Below the pieces are notes generated by a model, which did no database searches, was not told the DNA's origin, and saw only the letters and a list, made by a program, of their open reading frames with translations. From Collinsella sp. TF05-9AC (GTDB lineage Bacteria; Actinomycetota; Coriobacteriia; Coriobacteriales; Coriobacteriaceae), in NCBI RefSeq assembly GCF_003438495.1, contig NZ_QSSH01000016.1, forward strand, positions 1-47,878: a DNA stretch of 47,878 nucleotides, given 5' to 3'. The translations under genes and the position numbers were made by a program. Shown here piece by piece: positions 27,963 through 36,830 of the stretch (the first letter of the stretch is position 1; each line of letters starts with the position of its first letter).

Positions 27963-30263
27963 ATGGTCAAGCTGTACGAGGACGGCATCTACCTGCGTAA
28001 CGGCAGCGAGGTTGTGCCTGAGGCCGAGGCTGCCGAGCGCGGTATTACGCAGACGCCCGAGGATGCCAAGCGCGGCACCATCGCGTATTCGATCCTCCAG
28101 GCACACAATACGTCCGGCGACCCCGAGGCGCTCAAGATTCGCTTCGACGCCATGGCGAGCCACGACATCACCTTTGTCGGCATCATCCAGACGGCGCGCG
28201 CCTCGGGCATGGAGCAGTTCCCGCTGCCCTACGTGCTCACCAACTGCCACAACTCGCTGTGCGCCGTGGGCGGCACCATCAACGAGGACGACCACGTCTT
28301 TGGCCTTTCCGCTGCTAAGAAGTACGGCGGCATCTTCGTTCCGCCCCATATTGCGGTCATCCACTCCTTTATGCGTGAGAACTTCGCCGGCTGCGGCAAG
28401 ATGATCTTGGGCTCCGACTCGCACACCCGCTACGGCGCCCTGGGCACCATGGCCGTGGGCGAGGGCGGCGGCGAGCTGGCAAAGCAGCTGCTGCGCGACA
28501 CCTACGATGTCGCCTATCCCGGCGTCGTCGCCATCTACCTCACGGGCGCTCCGCGCCCCGGCGTCGGCCCGCACGATGTGGCGCTCGCCATCATCCGCGC
28601 CGTCTTTGCCAAGGGCTACGTCAAGAACAAGGTCATGGAGTTCGTGGGCCCCGGCATCGCGAGCATGACGACTGACTATCGCAACAGCGTCGACGTCATG
28701 ACCACCGAGACCACCTGCCTTTCCTCCATCTGGGCCACCGACGAGGACACACACGCGTTTTTGGCCATGCACGGCCGCGGCGACGACTACCGCGAGCTCA
28801 AGCCCGCCGATGTCGCCTACTACGACGGCTGCGTCGAGGTCGATCTGTCGAGCATCAAGCCCATGATCGCGCTGCCGTTCCATCCTTCCAACGGCTTTGA
28901 GATTGACGAGCTCAACGAGAACCTCGAGGACATCCTGCACGAGGTGGAGCTCGAGGCCGCCAAGATCGGCGAGGGCAAGACGCACTTTAGCCTGCTCGAC
29001 AAGATCGTCGACGGCAAGCTGCACGTGCAGCAGGGCGTTATCGCCGGCTGCTCGGGCGGCAACTACGACTCCGTGGTCCAGGCTGCCCGCGTGCTCAAGG
29101 GCGCCAACACCGGCTGCGGCGAGTTCTCGCTGTCGGTCTATCCCACGAGCCAGCCCGTGGCACTCGAGCTTACACGCCGCGGCTACATCTACGACCTCAT
29201 GGAGGCCGGCGCGATCGTGCGCACGGCGTTCTGCGGCCCGTGCTTCGGCGCCGGCGACACGCCCGCCAACAACGGCCTTTCGATCCGCCACACTACGCGC
29301 AACTTCCCCAACCGCGAGGGTTCCAAGCCGGGCAATGGCCAGCTGAGCGCCGTGGCCCTGATGGACGCCCGCTCCATTGCGGCGACGGCTGCCAACGGCG
29401 GCGTCCTGACGCCGGCGACCGACCTGCCCGAGGAGACTTGGGACGAGGCCTGCGAGTACACCTTTGACGACGCGCCGTACAAAAAGCGCGTGTACTGGGG
29501 CTTTGGCAAGGCGGAGCCTGCCGACGAGCTGGTCGAGGGTCCCAACATCAAGCCGTGGCCCGCGATGGAGCCGCTCGGCGACGATATCCTGCTCAAGGTG
29601 TGCTCCAAGATCATGGATCCGGTCACCACGACCGACGAGCTCATTCCTTCGGGCGAGACGAGCTCCTTCCGCTCCAACCCGCTGGGCCTGGCCGAGTTTA
29701 CGCTCAGCCGTCGCGATCCGGCCTACGTGGGTCGCTCCAAGGAGGTCGACGCCGTGGAGAAGCGCCGCGTTGCCGGCGAGGCAGCAGGCGATCTGGCGGC
29801 ACTCGATGCCGAGCTTGCGGGCGTGTTTGAGGCGCTGGTCGGCGCGGGTGTCGCGGCCGATGCCAAGGCGACTGAGTACGGCTCCATGCTCTATGCCAAG
29901 AAGCCCGGTGACGGTTCCGCCCGCGAGCAGGCCGCGAGCTGTCAGCGCGTGATCGGCGGTCTGGCCAACATCGTCCACGAGTACGCCACCAAGCGCTATC
30001 GCTCCAACGTGATGAACTGGGGTATGGTGCCCTTCCAGATGGAGGCTGAGCCCAACTTTGAGGTGGGCGACTACGTCTTTGTGCCGGGTATCCGCGCCGC
30101 GCTTGACGGCGACCTGAAGGACATCGCCGCCTACGTGGTGCGCGCCGATGGTGCGGTCGAGCAGATTGAACTCTACATTGCCGATATGACGGCAGAGGAG
30201 CGTGCCATCGTCAAGGCCGGCTGCCTGATCAACTACAACAAGTTCAAGGCCGCTGCCGAGTAA
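27963..30263 (+). CDS. Aconitase-family hydratase (YbhJ-like)
   Basis: The 766-residue protein has the aconitase [4Fe-4S] core, with cluster cysteines at C363 (AGCSGGNYD) and C424/C427 ([13 protein letters not shown]). The aconitase domain runs over residues 60-480, and the C-terminal swivel domain carries [14 protein letters not shown]. It resembles the uncharacterised E. coli YbhJ hydratase group more than AcnA or AcnB. It probably interconverts a citrate-like or other tricarboxylic/hydroxy acid; the substrate is unknown. I chose the ATG at 27963 because GGGAG lies seven bases upstream; a GTG at 27861 would add 34 residues with no ribosome site. It stands alone. Confidence 0.88.
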   Translation: MVKLYEDGIYLRNGSEVVPEAEAAERGITQTPEDAKRGTIAYSILQAHNTSGDPEALKIRFDAMASHDITFVGIIQTARASGMEQFPLPYVLTNCHNSLCAVGGTINEDDHVFGLSAAKKYGGIFVPPHIAVIHSFMRENFAGCGKMILGSDSHTRYGALGTMAVGEGGGELAKQLLRDTYDVAYPGVVAIYLTGAPRPGVGPHDVALAIIRAVFAKGYVKNKVMEFVGPGIASMTTDYRNSVDVMTTETTCLSSIWATDEDTHAFLAMHGRGDDYRELKPADVAYYDGCVEVDLSSIKPMIALPFHPSNGFEIDELNENLEDILHEVELEAAKIGEGKTHFSLLDKIVDGKLHVQQGVIAGCSGGNYDSVVQAARVLKGANTGCGEFSLSVYPTSQPVALELTRRGYIYDLMEAGAIVRTAFCGPCFGAGDTPANNGLSIRHTTRNFPNREGSKPGNGQLSAVALMDARSIAATAANGGVLTPATDLPEETWDEACEYTFDDAPYKKRVYWGFGKAEPADELVEGPNIKPWPAMEPLGDDILLKVCSKIMDPVTTTDELIPSGETSSFRSNPLGLAEFTLSRRDPAYVGRSKEVDAVEKRRVAGEAAGDLAALDAELAGVFEALVGAGVAADAKATEYGSMLYAKKPGDGSAREQAASCQRVIGGLANIVHEYATKRYRSNVMNWGMVPFQMEAEPNFEVGDYVFVPGIRAALDGDLKDIAAYVVRADGAVEQIELYIADMTAEERAIVKAGCLINYNKFKAAAE

Positions 30264-30275
30264 CTCTGCTGTACG

Positions 30276-30345
30276 CCCCGGCCACACCTTTCCCTCGTGC
30301 TCACGCGCTTCGCGAGGGTCGCCCGAGGGAAAGGTGTGGCCGGGG
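30276..30345. repeat. Long hairpin with perfect 22-bp arms after the hydratase gene
   Basis: Arms at 30276-30297 and 30324-30345 (arm starts CCCCGGCCACACCTTTCCC) are perfect 22-bp complements around a 26-nt loop that itself contains a CGCG-rich palindrome. No T-tract follows. It lies 13 bp after the stop and probably protects the mRNA end or stops read-through. Confidence 0.85.
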
Positions 30346-30354
30346 CTATCGCGA

Positions 30355-30391
30355 CGTTCTCGTTGGGTCTTGAGGGGCGCTAATAATTGAC
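30355..30391. repeat. Direct repeat R1
   Basis: A 37-bp sequence, with core TTGGGTCTTGAGGG followed by [GA]CGCTAATAA, recurs at 31441-31478 in the same direction (two mismatches in the best 32 bp). The two copies flank the membrane-anchored protein gene. Confidence 0.8.
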
Positions 30392-30426
30392 CGGGACCAT
30401 CACAAAGTTGCCTGCCCGGCGGGTCC

Positions 30427-31074
30427 TTATTTCGATGGGGTCCAGGTTATTTCATCGTCAAATAGCCAAGTGCGTGCCGAGCCACTGTTGCGCGCTGTCT
30501 GCGGATCGGGCTCGCAGGTTTGTTCGTAGGCATCCTCGGTACACCGATCCATAAAATCGACGACTGCCGTCTGGTCGCCCTCCATGACGTAGATTACGTC
30601 GCCATCCGAGATATAGACCCCCGGTCCTTCATTGTCCACGCAGCCGGGGTCGTATGAGACGTTGCACAATTTGCTCCCGTTTGCCGCATCGAGCTCAAGG
30701 GTCGAATAATATCCGCCAACCATTTGGCCATTCTTGGCTCGATATATTGCGGCGCCGTACCACCGCTTAAACGTCTTGCCTTTGAGTAAACTGGTTGCCT
30801 TGCCGATAAGCTGCTCATCTTTGGTGTAGCGTCTGGCCCCAAGTTCGATGCGGGGATAGTTGCTGACACCAAGCGCTGCGGGCGTACCGTCAAAATCGAC
30901 GGTGACCGAATCGGGTTTGACGATATCGGTGAGGACCTCGATGGGATAGCTTACGGTCTCAACCGCCGCCTGCGTCGCAGAGGCGGGGAGAAATGCGAGA
31001 TAGATAATTCCTACGCCGACTGCGGTAATCGCAAACGCTAAGACGAGCAGGCCGATATAGGTGGAGCGTTTCAC
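30427..31074 (-). CDS. Membrane-anchored exported protein, unrecognised
   Basis: The 215-residue protein starts VKRSTYIGLLVLAFAITAVG and has one membrane segment (about 6-28), so the rest (about 35-215) probably faces outside. I do not recognise its family. The outer part has a strand-rich look and several Cys residues that might form disulphides (CNVSYDPGCVDN, DRCTEDAYEQTCEPD). I chose GTG at 31074, preceded by AGG; an ATG nine codons upstream gives an odd N-terminus. Its base composition is lower in GC than its neighbours, and the gene is flanked by direct repeats R1 and R2, so it may be acquired or mobile. Confidence 0.8.
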   Translation of the reverse strand: MKRSTYIGLLVLAFAITAVGVGIIYLAFLPASATQAAVETVSYPIEVLTDIVKPDSVTVDFDGTPAALGVSNYPRIELGARRYTKDEQLIGKATSLLKGKTFKRWYGAAIYRAKNGQMVGGYYSTLELDAANGSKLCNVSYDPGCVDNEGPGVYISDGDVIYVMEGDQTAVVDFMDRCTEDAYEQTCEPDPQTARNSGSARTWLFDDEITWTPSK

Positions 31075-31101
31075 GGCGGGTACCTCGCAAATAGTATGCA
31101 T

Positions 31102-31440
31102 TCATTAAGATAAGTGATACCAGCTTACGACAATCTTCAAAAGAAAGCGATCGATCGAAATGACGGGGTGAAAAGGCCCTATTGGGCTTCGATTTGACCT
31201 CTAATAGAAATATTTGCCCCACTCATTCTGGGCGTGAGGTCAATAATTGAGTCCACGAGTTTTGAGCGATACTCTTCTCACTAAACTCACTATTTTCACT
31301 ATAAGCACTATAAATATGATAGGGGGACGACGAGAACAATGTGACGTGCGATAGCTAAGCCGTTTAAGCCGGACTCTGACCTTGAATCTCTGCCTCTATC
31401 TGTGCGAACGGGCTATTGTCGGTTCTCGATTCCATCGCTG
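31102..31440. other. AT-rich intergenic region without a recognised gene
   Basis: No convincing reading frame, tRNA or hairpin was found here. A+T content is high around 31250-31330 (TTTTGAGCGATACTC, ATTTTCACTATAAGCACT), where a promoter could lie. Together with the region up to 31963 it forms the longest gene-free stretch of the window. Confidence 0.5.
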
Positions 31441-31478
31441 CGTTTTCGTTGGGTCTTGAGGGACGCTAATAAATGGAC
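31441..31478. repeat. Direct repeat R2
   Basis: Second copy of the 37-bp sequence at 30355-30391, in the same direction, 1086 bp downstream. The core TTGGGTCTTGAGGG is identical. Confidence 0.8.
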
Positions 31479-31524
31479 TTGCTTGATGCCACCTCTGTTA
31501 ATGGGGCGGCTTCTTTTTGTCGAA

Positions 31525-31561
31525 AACCACCACATTGGGAACAGGCACCTTTGTGGTGGTT
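31525..31561. repeat. Hairpin with 10-bp arms (AACCACCACA)
   Basis: AACCACCACA (31525-31534) and TGTGGTGGTT (31552-31561) are perfect complements around a 17-nt loop. It lies 8 bp upstream of the hairpin array and may be part of the same structured region. Confidence 0.7.
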
Positions 31562-31569
31562 CTCGGTTT

Positions 31570-31787
31570 GTCTCGACTTGTAACATCTTGGCCGCTAAAA
31601 GTGGGCCTGGTGTTACAGATTTAGATTTTCGATTCGGGTGTCTTCTGTTCGTCTCGATTTGTAACAGATAGAGCTCTATTTGCCGAGTAGATGTTACAGA
31701 TTGAGACAAACGGGTGCCGCTGAACAATTCGTCTCGATTTGTAACATCTGGAGCCAGAAACGGTCGATAGATGTTACAGATTGAGAC
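31570..31787. repeat. Tandem array of three 57-bp hairpins at an 80-bp pitch
   Basis: Units at 31570-31626, 31651-31707 and 31731-31787 are all exactly 57 bp long and separated by 24 and 23 bp. Each begins GTCTCGA[TC]TTGTAACA and ends with its near complement TGTTACAGATT[TG]AGA; unit 3 has 19-bp arms with two G:T-compatible differences, and unit 1 is most degraded. The loop sequences differ between units, but both linkers contain CGGGTG. The array lies between a membrane-protein gene and clpB, ending 60 bp before the clpB operator. It is not a CRISPR array. Confidence 0.9.
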
Positions 31788-31847
31788 GGTAGCGCACCTG
31801 TGCGGCGGCGGGCCGACATCTTTACCCCTATCTTTCAATCACTCAGA

Positions 31848-31874
31848 AAATCTTATATATAGAGACTTAGATTT
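31848..31874 (+). promoter_or_regulatory. Candidate HspR operator upstream of clpB
   Basis: Second copy of AAATCTTATAT-N5-GACTTAGATTT, identical at all 22 fixed positions with the dnaK copy. It is followed by TGTATAAGAT, a possible -10 box, at 31878-31887. The element ends 89 bp before the clpB start. Confidence 0.75.
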
Positions 31875-31963
31875 GTGTATAAGATCGCGCAAAGCTGGCA
31901 ACAATACTTCTCGAACAACGTGAAGCCGCCCCGTAGGGCGGCCACCCCAAGAGAGGTGATTCC

Positions 31964-34591
31964 ATGAGAATCGATAAGCTAGCAATGACGTCGCGCGAGG
32001 CGCTGCAGACCGCCATGAGCACGGCCGCTGACGCGCAGGCCGGCGCGGTGGAGCCGATTCATCTGCTGTCTGCCCTGCTCGGTGCCGGCGAGCGCAATAT
32101 CTCCGTGATCATCGAGCGCATCGGTGCCGACCCGGCTCAGCTCGCACGCTCCACACAGGATGCCATCGACCACGCGCCCAAGGTTTCGGGCGAGGGCCAG
32201 CAGATGGGCCTGTCCAACGAGCTCGTCCGCGTCATCGAAAAGGCCGAGAAGAAGGCCACCAAGATGGGCGACAGCTTTGTGGTGACTGAGCATCTGCTGA
32301 TGGCGCTTGCCGAGGACAAGGGCGAGGCGGGCCGCGTACTGCGCGACGCCGGCGTCACCAAGGAGCGCATCGAGCAAGTCTACGAGGAACTGCGTGGCGA
32401 TGACCGCGTGACGTCTGCCGAGGACAAGACTCAGTTTGAGGCACTGGAGCAGTACGGTCGCAACATCTGCGATCTGGCCCGCGCCGGCAAGCTCGACCCG
32501 GTCATCGGCCGTACCGATGAGATTCGCCGCACCATCCAGGTCCTGTCCCGTCGCACCAAGAACAACCCCGTGCTCATCGGTGAGCCGGGCGTCGGCAAGA
32601 CGGCCATCGTCGAGGGCATCGCCCAGCGTATCGTGGCCGGCGACGTGCCGAGCACCCTGCGCGACCGCGACCTTATCGAGCTCGACATGAGCGCGCTGGT
32701 CGCCGGCGCCAAATACCGCGGCGAGTTCGAGGACCGCTTGAAGGCCGTGCTCAAGGAAGTGCAAAAGTCCGAGGGCAAGGTCATCCTGTTCATCGATGAG
32801 CTCCACACCATCGTGGGCGCGGGTGCCACCGAGGGCTCCATGGACGCCGGCAACATTCTCAAGCCGGCGCTTGCCCGTGGCGACTTGCACGCGATCGGCG
32901 CGACCACGCTCGACGAATACCGCAAGTACATCGAAAAGGATGCGGCGCTCGCGCGTCGTTTCCAGACCGTGATGGTGAGCGAGCCTACCGTCGAGGACAC
33001 CATCTCGATCCTGCGTGGCCTCAAGGAGAAATACGAGATCTTCCACGGTGTGCATATCACCGATAGCGCGCTCGTGGCAGCTGCCGACCTCTCCGATCGC
33101 TACATCGCCGACCGCTTCCTGCCCGACAAGGCCATCGATTTGGTCGATGAGGCGGCAAGCCGCCTGCGCATGGAACTCGACAGCATGCCGGTCGAGATCG
33201 ACGCCACCACGCGTCAGCTCACTCAGCTGCAGATCGAGGAACAGGCGCTCATGAAAGAGACCGATGACGCCTCCAAGGAGCGTCTGGAGGCCCTGCGCCA
33301 GGAGATTGCCGAGGTCCAGGAAAAACTCAACGTGCAAAAGGCCGGCTGGCTCAACCAGAAGAACGCCATTGACCACGTGCAGGAGCTTAAGAGCCAGCTT
33401 GACGAGGCCAAGAGCGAAGAGGAGCGCGCGACGCGTAACGGCGACCTGGGCCGTGCGTCCGAGCTGCGCTATTCCGTGATCCCGGGTCTGCAGCAACAGA
33501 TTCAGGATTCCGAGGCTGCGCTCGAGGCACAAAAGCAGCAGGACGGCGAGGGCCTCAACGAACAGGTGACCTCCGATGAGATCGCCGAGGTCGTGAGTGC
33601 CTGGACCGGCGTGCCCGTGTCCAAGATGATGCAGGGCGAGCTCGACAAGTTGAAGGGCTTGGAGGGTGAGCTGCATAAGCGCGTCATCGGCCAGGACGAG
33701 GCCGTCTCCGCCGTCGCCGCAGCTGTGCGCCGCAGCCGTGCGGGCCTCTCCGATCCGGACAAGCCCATTGGCAGCTTCTTCTTCCTGGGCCCCACCGGCG
33801 TGGGTAAGACCGAGCTCGCCAAGGCTCTAGCCGAGTGCCTGTTCGATGACGAGCGCGCACTCGTGCGTATCGACATGTCCGAGTACATGGAGAAGTTCAG
33901 CGTCCAGCGTCTGATCGGTGCGCCCCCGGGATACGTGGGATACGACGAGGGCGGCCAGCTCACCGAGGCCGTGCGCCGTCGTCCGTATTCCGTGATCTTG
34001 CTCGACGAGATGGAGAAGGCTCACCCGGATGTCTTCAACGTGCTGCTGCAGGTGCTTGACGACGGCCGTCTGACCGACGGTCAGGGTCGCCAGGTATCCT
34101 TCAAGAACACGATCATCATCATGACGTCTAACGTGGGCTCCAAGGCTATCGCTGAGCTTTCCGGCAAGGACGAGGAGGAGATGCGCCATCAGGTCGACGC
34201 GGCCATGGCTCAGACCTTCCGCCCCGAGTTCCTCAACCGTATCGATGATATCGTGGTGTTCCATCCGCTTGGCATGGCGCAGATCGAGAAGATCGTCGAC
34301 ATTCAGCTCGCCGACGTCCGCGCGCGTCTGGCCAAGGAACGCATGACGCTTGCCATCACCCCGGCGGCCAAGCAGCTGCTCGCCGTGGGCGGCTTGGACC
34401 CGGTCTTTGGTGCCCGTCCGCTCAAGCGTCTGGTGCAGCGTGAGGTTGTCGATGCCATCGCAGCGGCCATCATCGACGGCACGGTGCGCGAGGGCGATCA
34501 GGTGACGGTCGATGTCGACAAGGACGGCGGCTTTACCGTCGTGTGCGATAACACGCCGGCGGCCACCTACGAGGTTCCCGACGCCGAGTAG
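31964..34591 (+). CDS. clpB: ATP-dependent disaggregase ClpB
   Basis: The 875-residue protein has the N-terminal ClpN repeats (1-150), a first AAA+ module with Walker A at 206-213 (GEPGVGKT), the middle coiled coil (about 410-525), a second AAA+ module with Walker A at 609-616 (GPTGVGKT), and the C-terminal D2-small domain. It extracts proteins from aggregates with DnaK/DnaJ/GrpE, all encoded in the same window and sharing the candidate operator. GAGAGGTG lies before the ATG. Length is normal. Confidence 0.98.
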   Translation: MRIDKLAMTSREALQTAMSTAADAQAGAVEPIHLLSALLGAGERNISVIIERIGADPAQLARSTQDAIDHAPKVSGEGQQMGLSNELVRVIEKAEKKATKMGDSFVVTEHLLMALAEDKGEAGRVLRDAGVTKERIEQVYEELRGDDRVTSAEDKTQFEALEQYGRNICDLARAGKLDPVIGRTDEIRRTIQVLSRRTKNNPVLIGEPGVGKTAIVEGIAQRIVAGDVPSTLRDRDLIELDMSALVAGAKYRGEFEDRLKAVLKEVQKSEGKVILFIDELHTIVGAGATEGSMDAGNILKPALARGDLHAIGATTLDEYRKYIEKDAALARRFQTVMVSEPTVEDTISILRGLKEKYEIFHGVHITDSALVAAADLSDRYIADRFLPDKAIDLVDEAASRLRMELDSMPVEIDATTRQLTQLQIEEQALMKETDDASKERLEALRQEIAEVQEKLNVQKAGWLNQKNAIDHVQELKSQLDEAKSEEERATRNGDLGRASELRYSVIPGLQQQIQDSEAALEAQKQQDGEGLNEQVTSDEIAEVVSAWTGVPVSKMMQGELDKLKGLEGELHKRVIGQDEAVSAVAAAVRRSRAGLSDPDKPIGSFFFLGPTGVGKTELAKALAECLFDDERALVRIDMSEYMEKFSVQRLIGAPPGYVGYDEGGQLTEAVRRRPYSVILLDEMEKAHPDVFNVLLQVLDDGRLTDGQGRQVSFKNTIIIMTSNVGSKAIAELSGKDEEEMRHQVDAAMAQTFRPEFLNRIDDIVVFHPLGMAQIEKIVDIQLADVRARLAKERMTLAITPAAKQLLAVGGLDPVFGARPLKRLVQREVVDAIAAAIIDGTVREGDQVTVDVDKDGGFTVVCDNTPAATYEVPDAE

Positions 34592-34635
34592 ATTTTGGGC
34601 AATGCCTTAAAATCTGCCAGTCGTCTCTAAACGCC

Positions 34636-34672
34636 AAGGGCGGTGGATCCAATCGAGTCCGCCGCCCTTTTT
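34636..34672 (+). terminator. Rho-independent terminator of clpB
   Basis: AAGGGCGG pairs with CCGCCCTT with an inner GGA/TCC stem, followed by TTTTT. Confidence 0.9.
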
Positions 34673-34722
34673 CGTGCGACAATCGATGATGTTGAGCGGA
34701 TGCGATGCAAGGAGCTATGCAG

Positions 34723-34917
34723 ATGAAAGACGAGAACAAGACGAACGCACCGGCGGCTGAGATAGCGTCCGCCGCACCAAAGCCCGCGCCGAAACCGGCA
34801 CCCAAGCCGCGCGACCCCTACATCCGTGCCGAGAACGAGGACGATGACGGCTACGATCCCTACAGCGACCGACGCCCCGAGCGCGAGCCGATGTTCGAAG
34901 CCGATCCGTGGCGCTGA
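34723..34917 (+). CDS. Small Pro/Lys-rich acidic protein
   Basis: The 64-residue protein begins MKDENKTNAPAAEIAS, has a run of KPAPKPAPKPRD, and ends in an acidic, aromatic segment (DDDGYDPYSDRRPERE). It looks disordered and cytosolic. AAGGAG lies eight bases before the ATG, and the frame has GC-rich third positions like its neighbours, so I think it is real. Function unknown; lengths and composition suggest a ribosome- or nucleoid-associated helper, but this is speculation. Confidence 0.65.
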   Translation: MKDENKTNAPAAEIASAAPKPAPKPAPKPRDPYIRAENEDDDGYDPYSDRRPEREPMFEADPWR

Positions 34918-34941
34918 GTGCCACCCAAAAGGCCACCAATA

Positions 34942-35008
34942 AGTTGCGGTGAAATAGGGATTGTTTTGCGGTTTGACCAGCAAAAACAGCCCCTATTTCA
35001 CCGCAACT
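34942..35008. repeat. Palindromic element, family B copy 2
   Basis: Perfect 18-bp arms (AGTTGCGGTGAAATAGGG at 34942-34959 and complement at 34991-35008), extended by a weaker inner stem. The outer 18 bp are identical to copy 1 at 8294-8363. It lies 24 bp after the small protein gene. Confidence 0.9.
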
Positions 35009-35029
35009 GCGTTAGGGATTTTTCTACAG

Positions 35030-35058
35030 GGGACGGGTAGTCAAAAAAGTCCCGTCCC
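35030..35058. repeat. Palindrome GGGACGGG...CCCGTCCC
   Basis: 8-bp perfect arms around TAGTCAAAAAAGT. The right part AAAGTCCCGTCCCAAA is shared with the repeats at 36614 and 40594 (GTCCCGTCCCAAAAAGACTG and CTCCGTCCCAAAAAGACTG). It belongs to the GGGAC-containing intergenic family. Confidence 0.7.
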
Positions 35059-35170
35059 AAATCGACTGTCCAGGGAGTCGCATTCGAGCTTGGTTGTCCT
35101 CTCAGCCACTCGGCATCCTTCGAGCAGTAATAGTGAAAAAACTTGCTTAAGTGTTAATCAAGTCAGACAT

Positions 35171-35230
35171 AATCTTGCTCTCTAATTAATCAAGAATCGC
35201 TATAATTTTGATTAGCTAGAGAGCAAGATT
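35171..35230 (+). promoter_or_regulatory. 23-bp palindrome overlapping a promoter of the AAA ATPase gene
   Basis: Perfect 14-bp arms (AATCTTGCTCTCTA and complement) are followed inward by two mismatched bases and a further perfect 7-bp pair (TAATCAA/TTGATTA). The 14-nt centre contains TATAAT at 35201-35206. TAATCAAG also occurs upstream at 35155-35162. A repressor bound here would cover the -10 box. Alternatively the DNA could form a cruciform. The right arm ends 8 bp before the ATG. Confidence 0.75.
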
Positions 35231-35238
35231 GGAGAATC

Positions 35239-36591
35239 ATGGCATTCAACGACTTGATCGCCAAGAAAATAAAGGACTTTGAACAGCAGGGGGTTCCGCA
35301 GGTCTTTGAGCGAGACCTTGATCTAGGAAACCCACAGGAGCCAAAGCGCGACAACATCGTAAATGTGATTGTGGGGGCCCGCCGTTGTGGAAAGACGTAT
35401 CGCCTGTATCAGGAGATGCGGCGGCTTCAGAGCCGGGGCGTCGAGCTTGACCGGATGCTTTACTTCAATTTTGAGGATGAGCGCTTGCGCCCGTATGAGC
35501 CATCGCTGCTGGCGGACGTGATCGACACGTTCTATGCGCTGTATCCTGCTGCTCGAACCGAGGGCGCTTACATTTTCTTTGACGAGATCCAGGAAATTCC
35601 CGAATGGGGTGCGTTTCTGCGGCGTGTGGTCGATACCGAGAAAGCGACCGTCTACGTGACGGGTTCTTCTTCTAAGATGCTGTCCTCAGATCTTAAGAGC
35701 GAGTTCAGGGGCCGTTCCCTTGTACGAGAGCTATTTCCGTTGAGTTTTTCGGAATACATCCGATATAAGACGGGGAGCGTTCCTAGTCCGGATGCACCCT
35801 TTTCCTCGAGCGACACAGCGCTGCTTCGACATCATCTGATCGGATATCTTGAGCGAGGGGGATTTATCGCGACACTTGAGCAGACGCCTGCGGACGCGAT
35901 TCAGCTGCTACAGGAATATGCGTCGCGAACGGTCGCCATGGACGTCGTTGAACGTTACGACGTTAAGAATCCTCGTTTGGCCTCACTGTTTCTGGCGCGG
36001 TGTATGGCATCTTCGGGACGAGAGCTGTCGGTGAATAAGGTGTACAACGAGTTCAAGAGCAGGCAGATACCCGTCAGTCGCAATTCGCTCAGCGATTTAC
36101 TTGAGTATTACGAGGACGCCTACCTGTTGTTTTCGGTGCCGGAGTTCACGCGTTCACTTGCAAATAATACGCGGTCTGCGTCTAAAGTCTACGCTGTCGA
36201 TCCTGCGATGTTTGGAGCATTCTCTCCCGCATCGGCATTGGATCAGGGCCAGAGGCTCGAGACTGCGGTGTTCAATGCGCTAAGAAGAAGGACCCCCGCG
36301 GTGCGGGCCGCATCGGTCTGCCGCCTGCTGATTAAGGAGAAGAATAAAAGCCATGAAGTTGACTTTGTGGCTGGGGACGCGCTTCTCATGCAGGCGTATA
36401 ACCTGATTCAGGTGAGTGCGGATATGGCGAGCGAGAAAACGCGCGAGCGCGAAATCGCCGCCCTCGATGCCTCGATGGCCCAGTTCGATCTTGGTGAGTC
36501 GACAATCGTTGCCATGGATGAGCAGGCCGATATTCCATGCGAACACGGTGTGGTACACGCTGTGCCCGCATGGAAGTGGCTCCTTGCCTAA
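35239..36591 (+). CDS. Orphan AAA ATPase with C-terminal DUF4143-like domain
   Basis: The 450-residue protein has an AAA_14-type ATPase domain with Walker A at 46-53 (GARRCGKT) and Walker B around D115-E116 (IFFDEIQEI), the conserved VTGSSSKMLSSDLKSEFRGR segment, and a C-terminal domain (about 310-450) with the E-x(n)-HEVDFV-x(n)-IQVS pattern of the DUF4143/PD-(D/E)XK-like fold. Such proteins are common single-gene ATPases in gut bacteria and archaea with no proven role; defence and toxin-antitoxin functions have been suggested. GGAGA precedes the start. The gene is lower in GC than its neighbours, has its own palindromic promoter, and is followed by a fragment of another gene, so it is probably acquired. 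Confidence 0.9.
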   Translation: MAFNDLIAKKIKDFEQQGVPQVFERDLDLGNPQEPKRDNIVNVIVGARRCGKTYRLYQEMRRLQSRGVELDRMLYFNFEDERLRPYEPSLLADVIDTFYALYPAARTEGAYIFFDEIQEIPEWGAFLRRVVDTEKATVYVTGSSSKMLSSDLKSEFRGRSLVRELFPLSFSEYIRYKTGSVPSPDAPFSSSDTALLRHHLIGYLERGGFIATLEQTPADAIQLLQEYASRTVAMDVVERYDVKNPRLASLFLARCMASSGRELSVNKVYNEFKSRQIPVSRNSLSDLLEYYEDAYLLFSVPEFTRSLANNTRSASKVYAVDPAMFGAFSPASALDQGQRLETAVFNALRRRTPAVRAASVCRLLIKEKNKSHEVDFVAGDALLMQAYNLIQVSADMASEKTREREIAALDASMAQFDLGESTIVAMDEQADIPCEHGVVHAVPAWKWLLA

Positions 36592-36602
36592 TCATCCTCA
36601 AA

Positions 36603-36764
36603 GTAGCTAAAAGAGTCCCGTCCCAAAAAGACTGCCCTCGCTGCGGCCGGCTAGTCCTGGGCCTTGATGCTGGGCAGCAGAATCTGGGCGAGATAGTCGC
36701 ACTCGAGCTTGGTCGCGGCGTCAGCCTTGCCGTTCTTGCCGACCAGCACGTTTTTGATCTGGCT
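36603..36764 (-). pseudogene. Duplicated 3' end of the acidic membrane-protein gene
   Basis: This 162-bp segment aligns without gaps to 40584-40745 (about 88% identity by hand count), covering the last 37 or so codons of the gene at 40632-42128 plus 48 bp downstream. Read on the minus strand it encodes SQIKNVLVGKNGKADAATKL and ends SIKAQD-stop, so the frame is intact over the fragment but no start or N-terminal part is present. It follows the AAA ATPase gene. Confidence 0.88.
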
Positions 36765-36830
36765 GTTAGCCTACCAAGAGTGCTGACGGCTCCGCATAAA
36801 GAACGGCAGAGTGCCACCTCGCAAACGGAG

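Noticed and set aside
27897..30287. 796-codon frame antisense to the hydratase gene
   Set aside because: It spans the complete aconitase-family gene on the other strand, which has clear catalytic motifs; the antisense product has none.
31570..31787. CRISPR array
   Set aside because: Only three units, each unit is itself a hairpin with a variable centre, spacing is short, and no cas gene is near.
31413..31838. 141-codon minus-strand frame over the hairpin array
   Set aside because: The product is made of translated repeat arms (SICNIY, VTSTRQ, LQVETNR), has no ribosome site and no hint of a domain. I treat the region as non-coding.
31979..33676. 565-codon frame antisense to clpB
   Set aside because: Same reason: it mirrors a highly conserved gene with intact Walker motifs.
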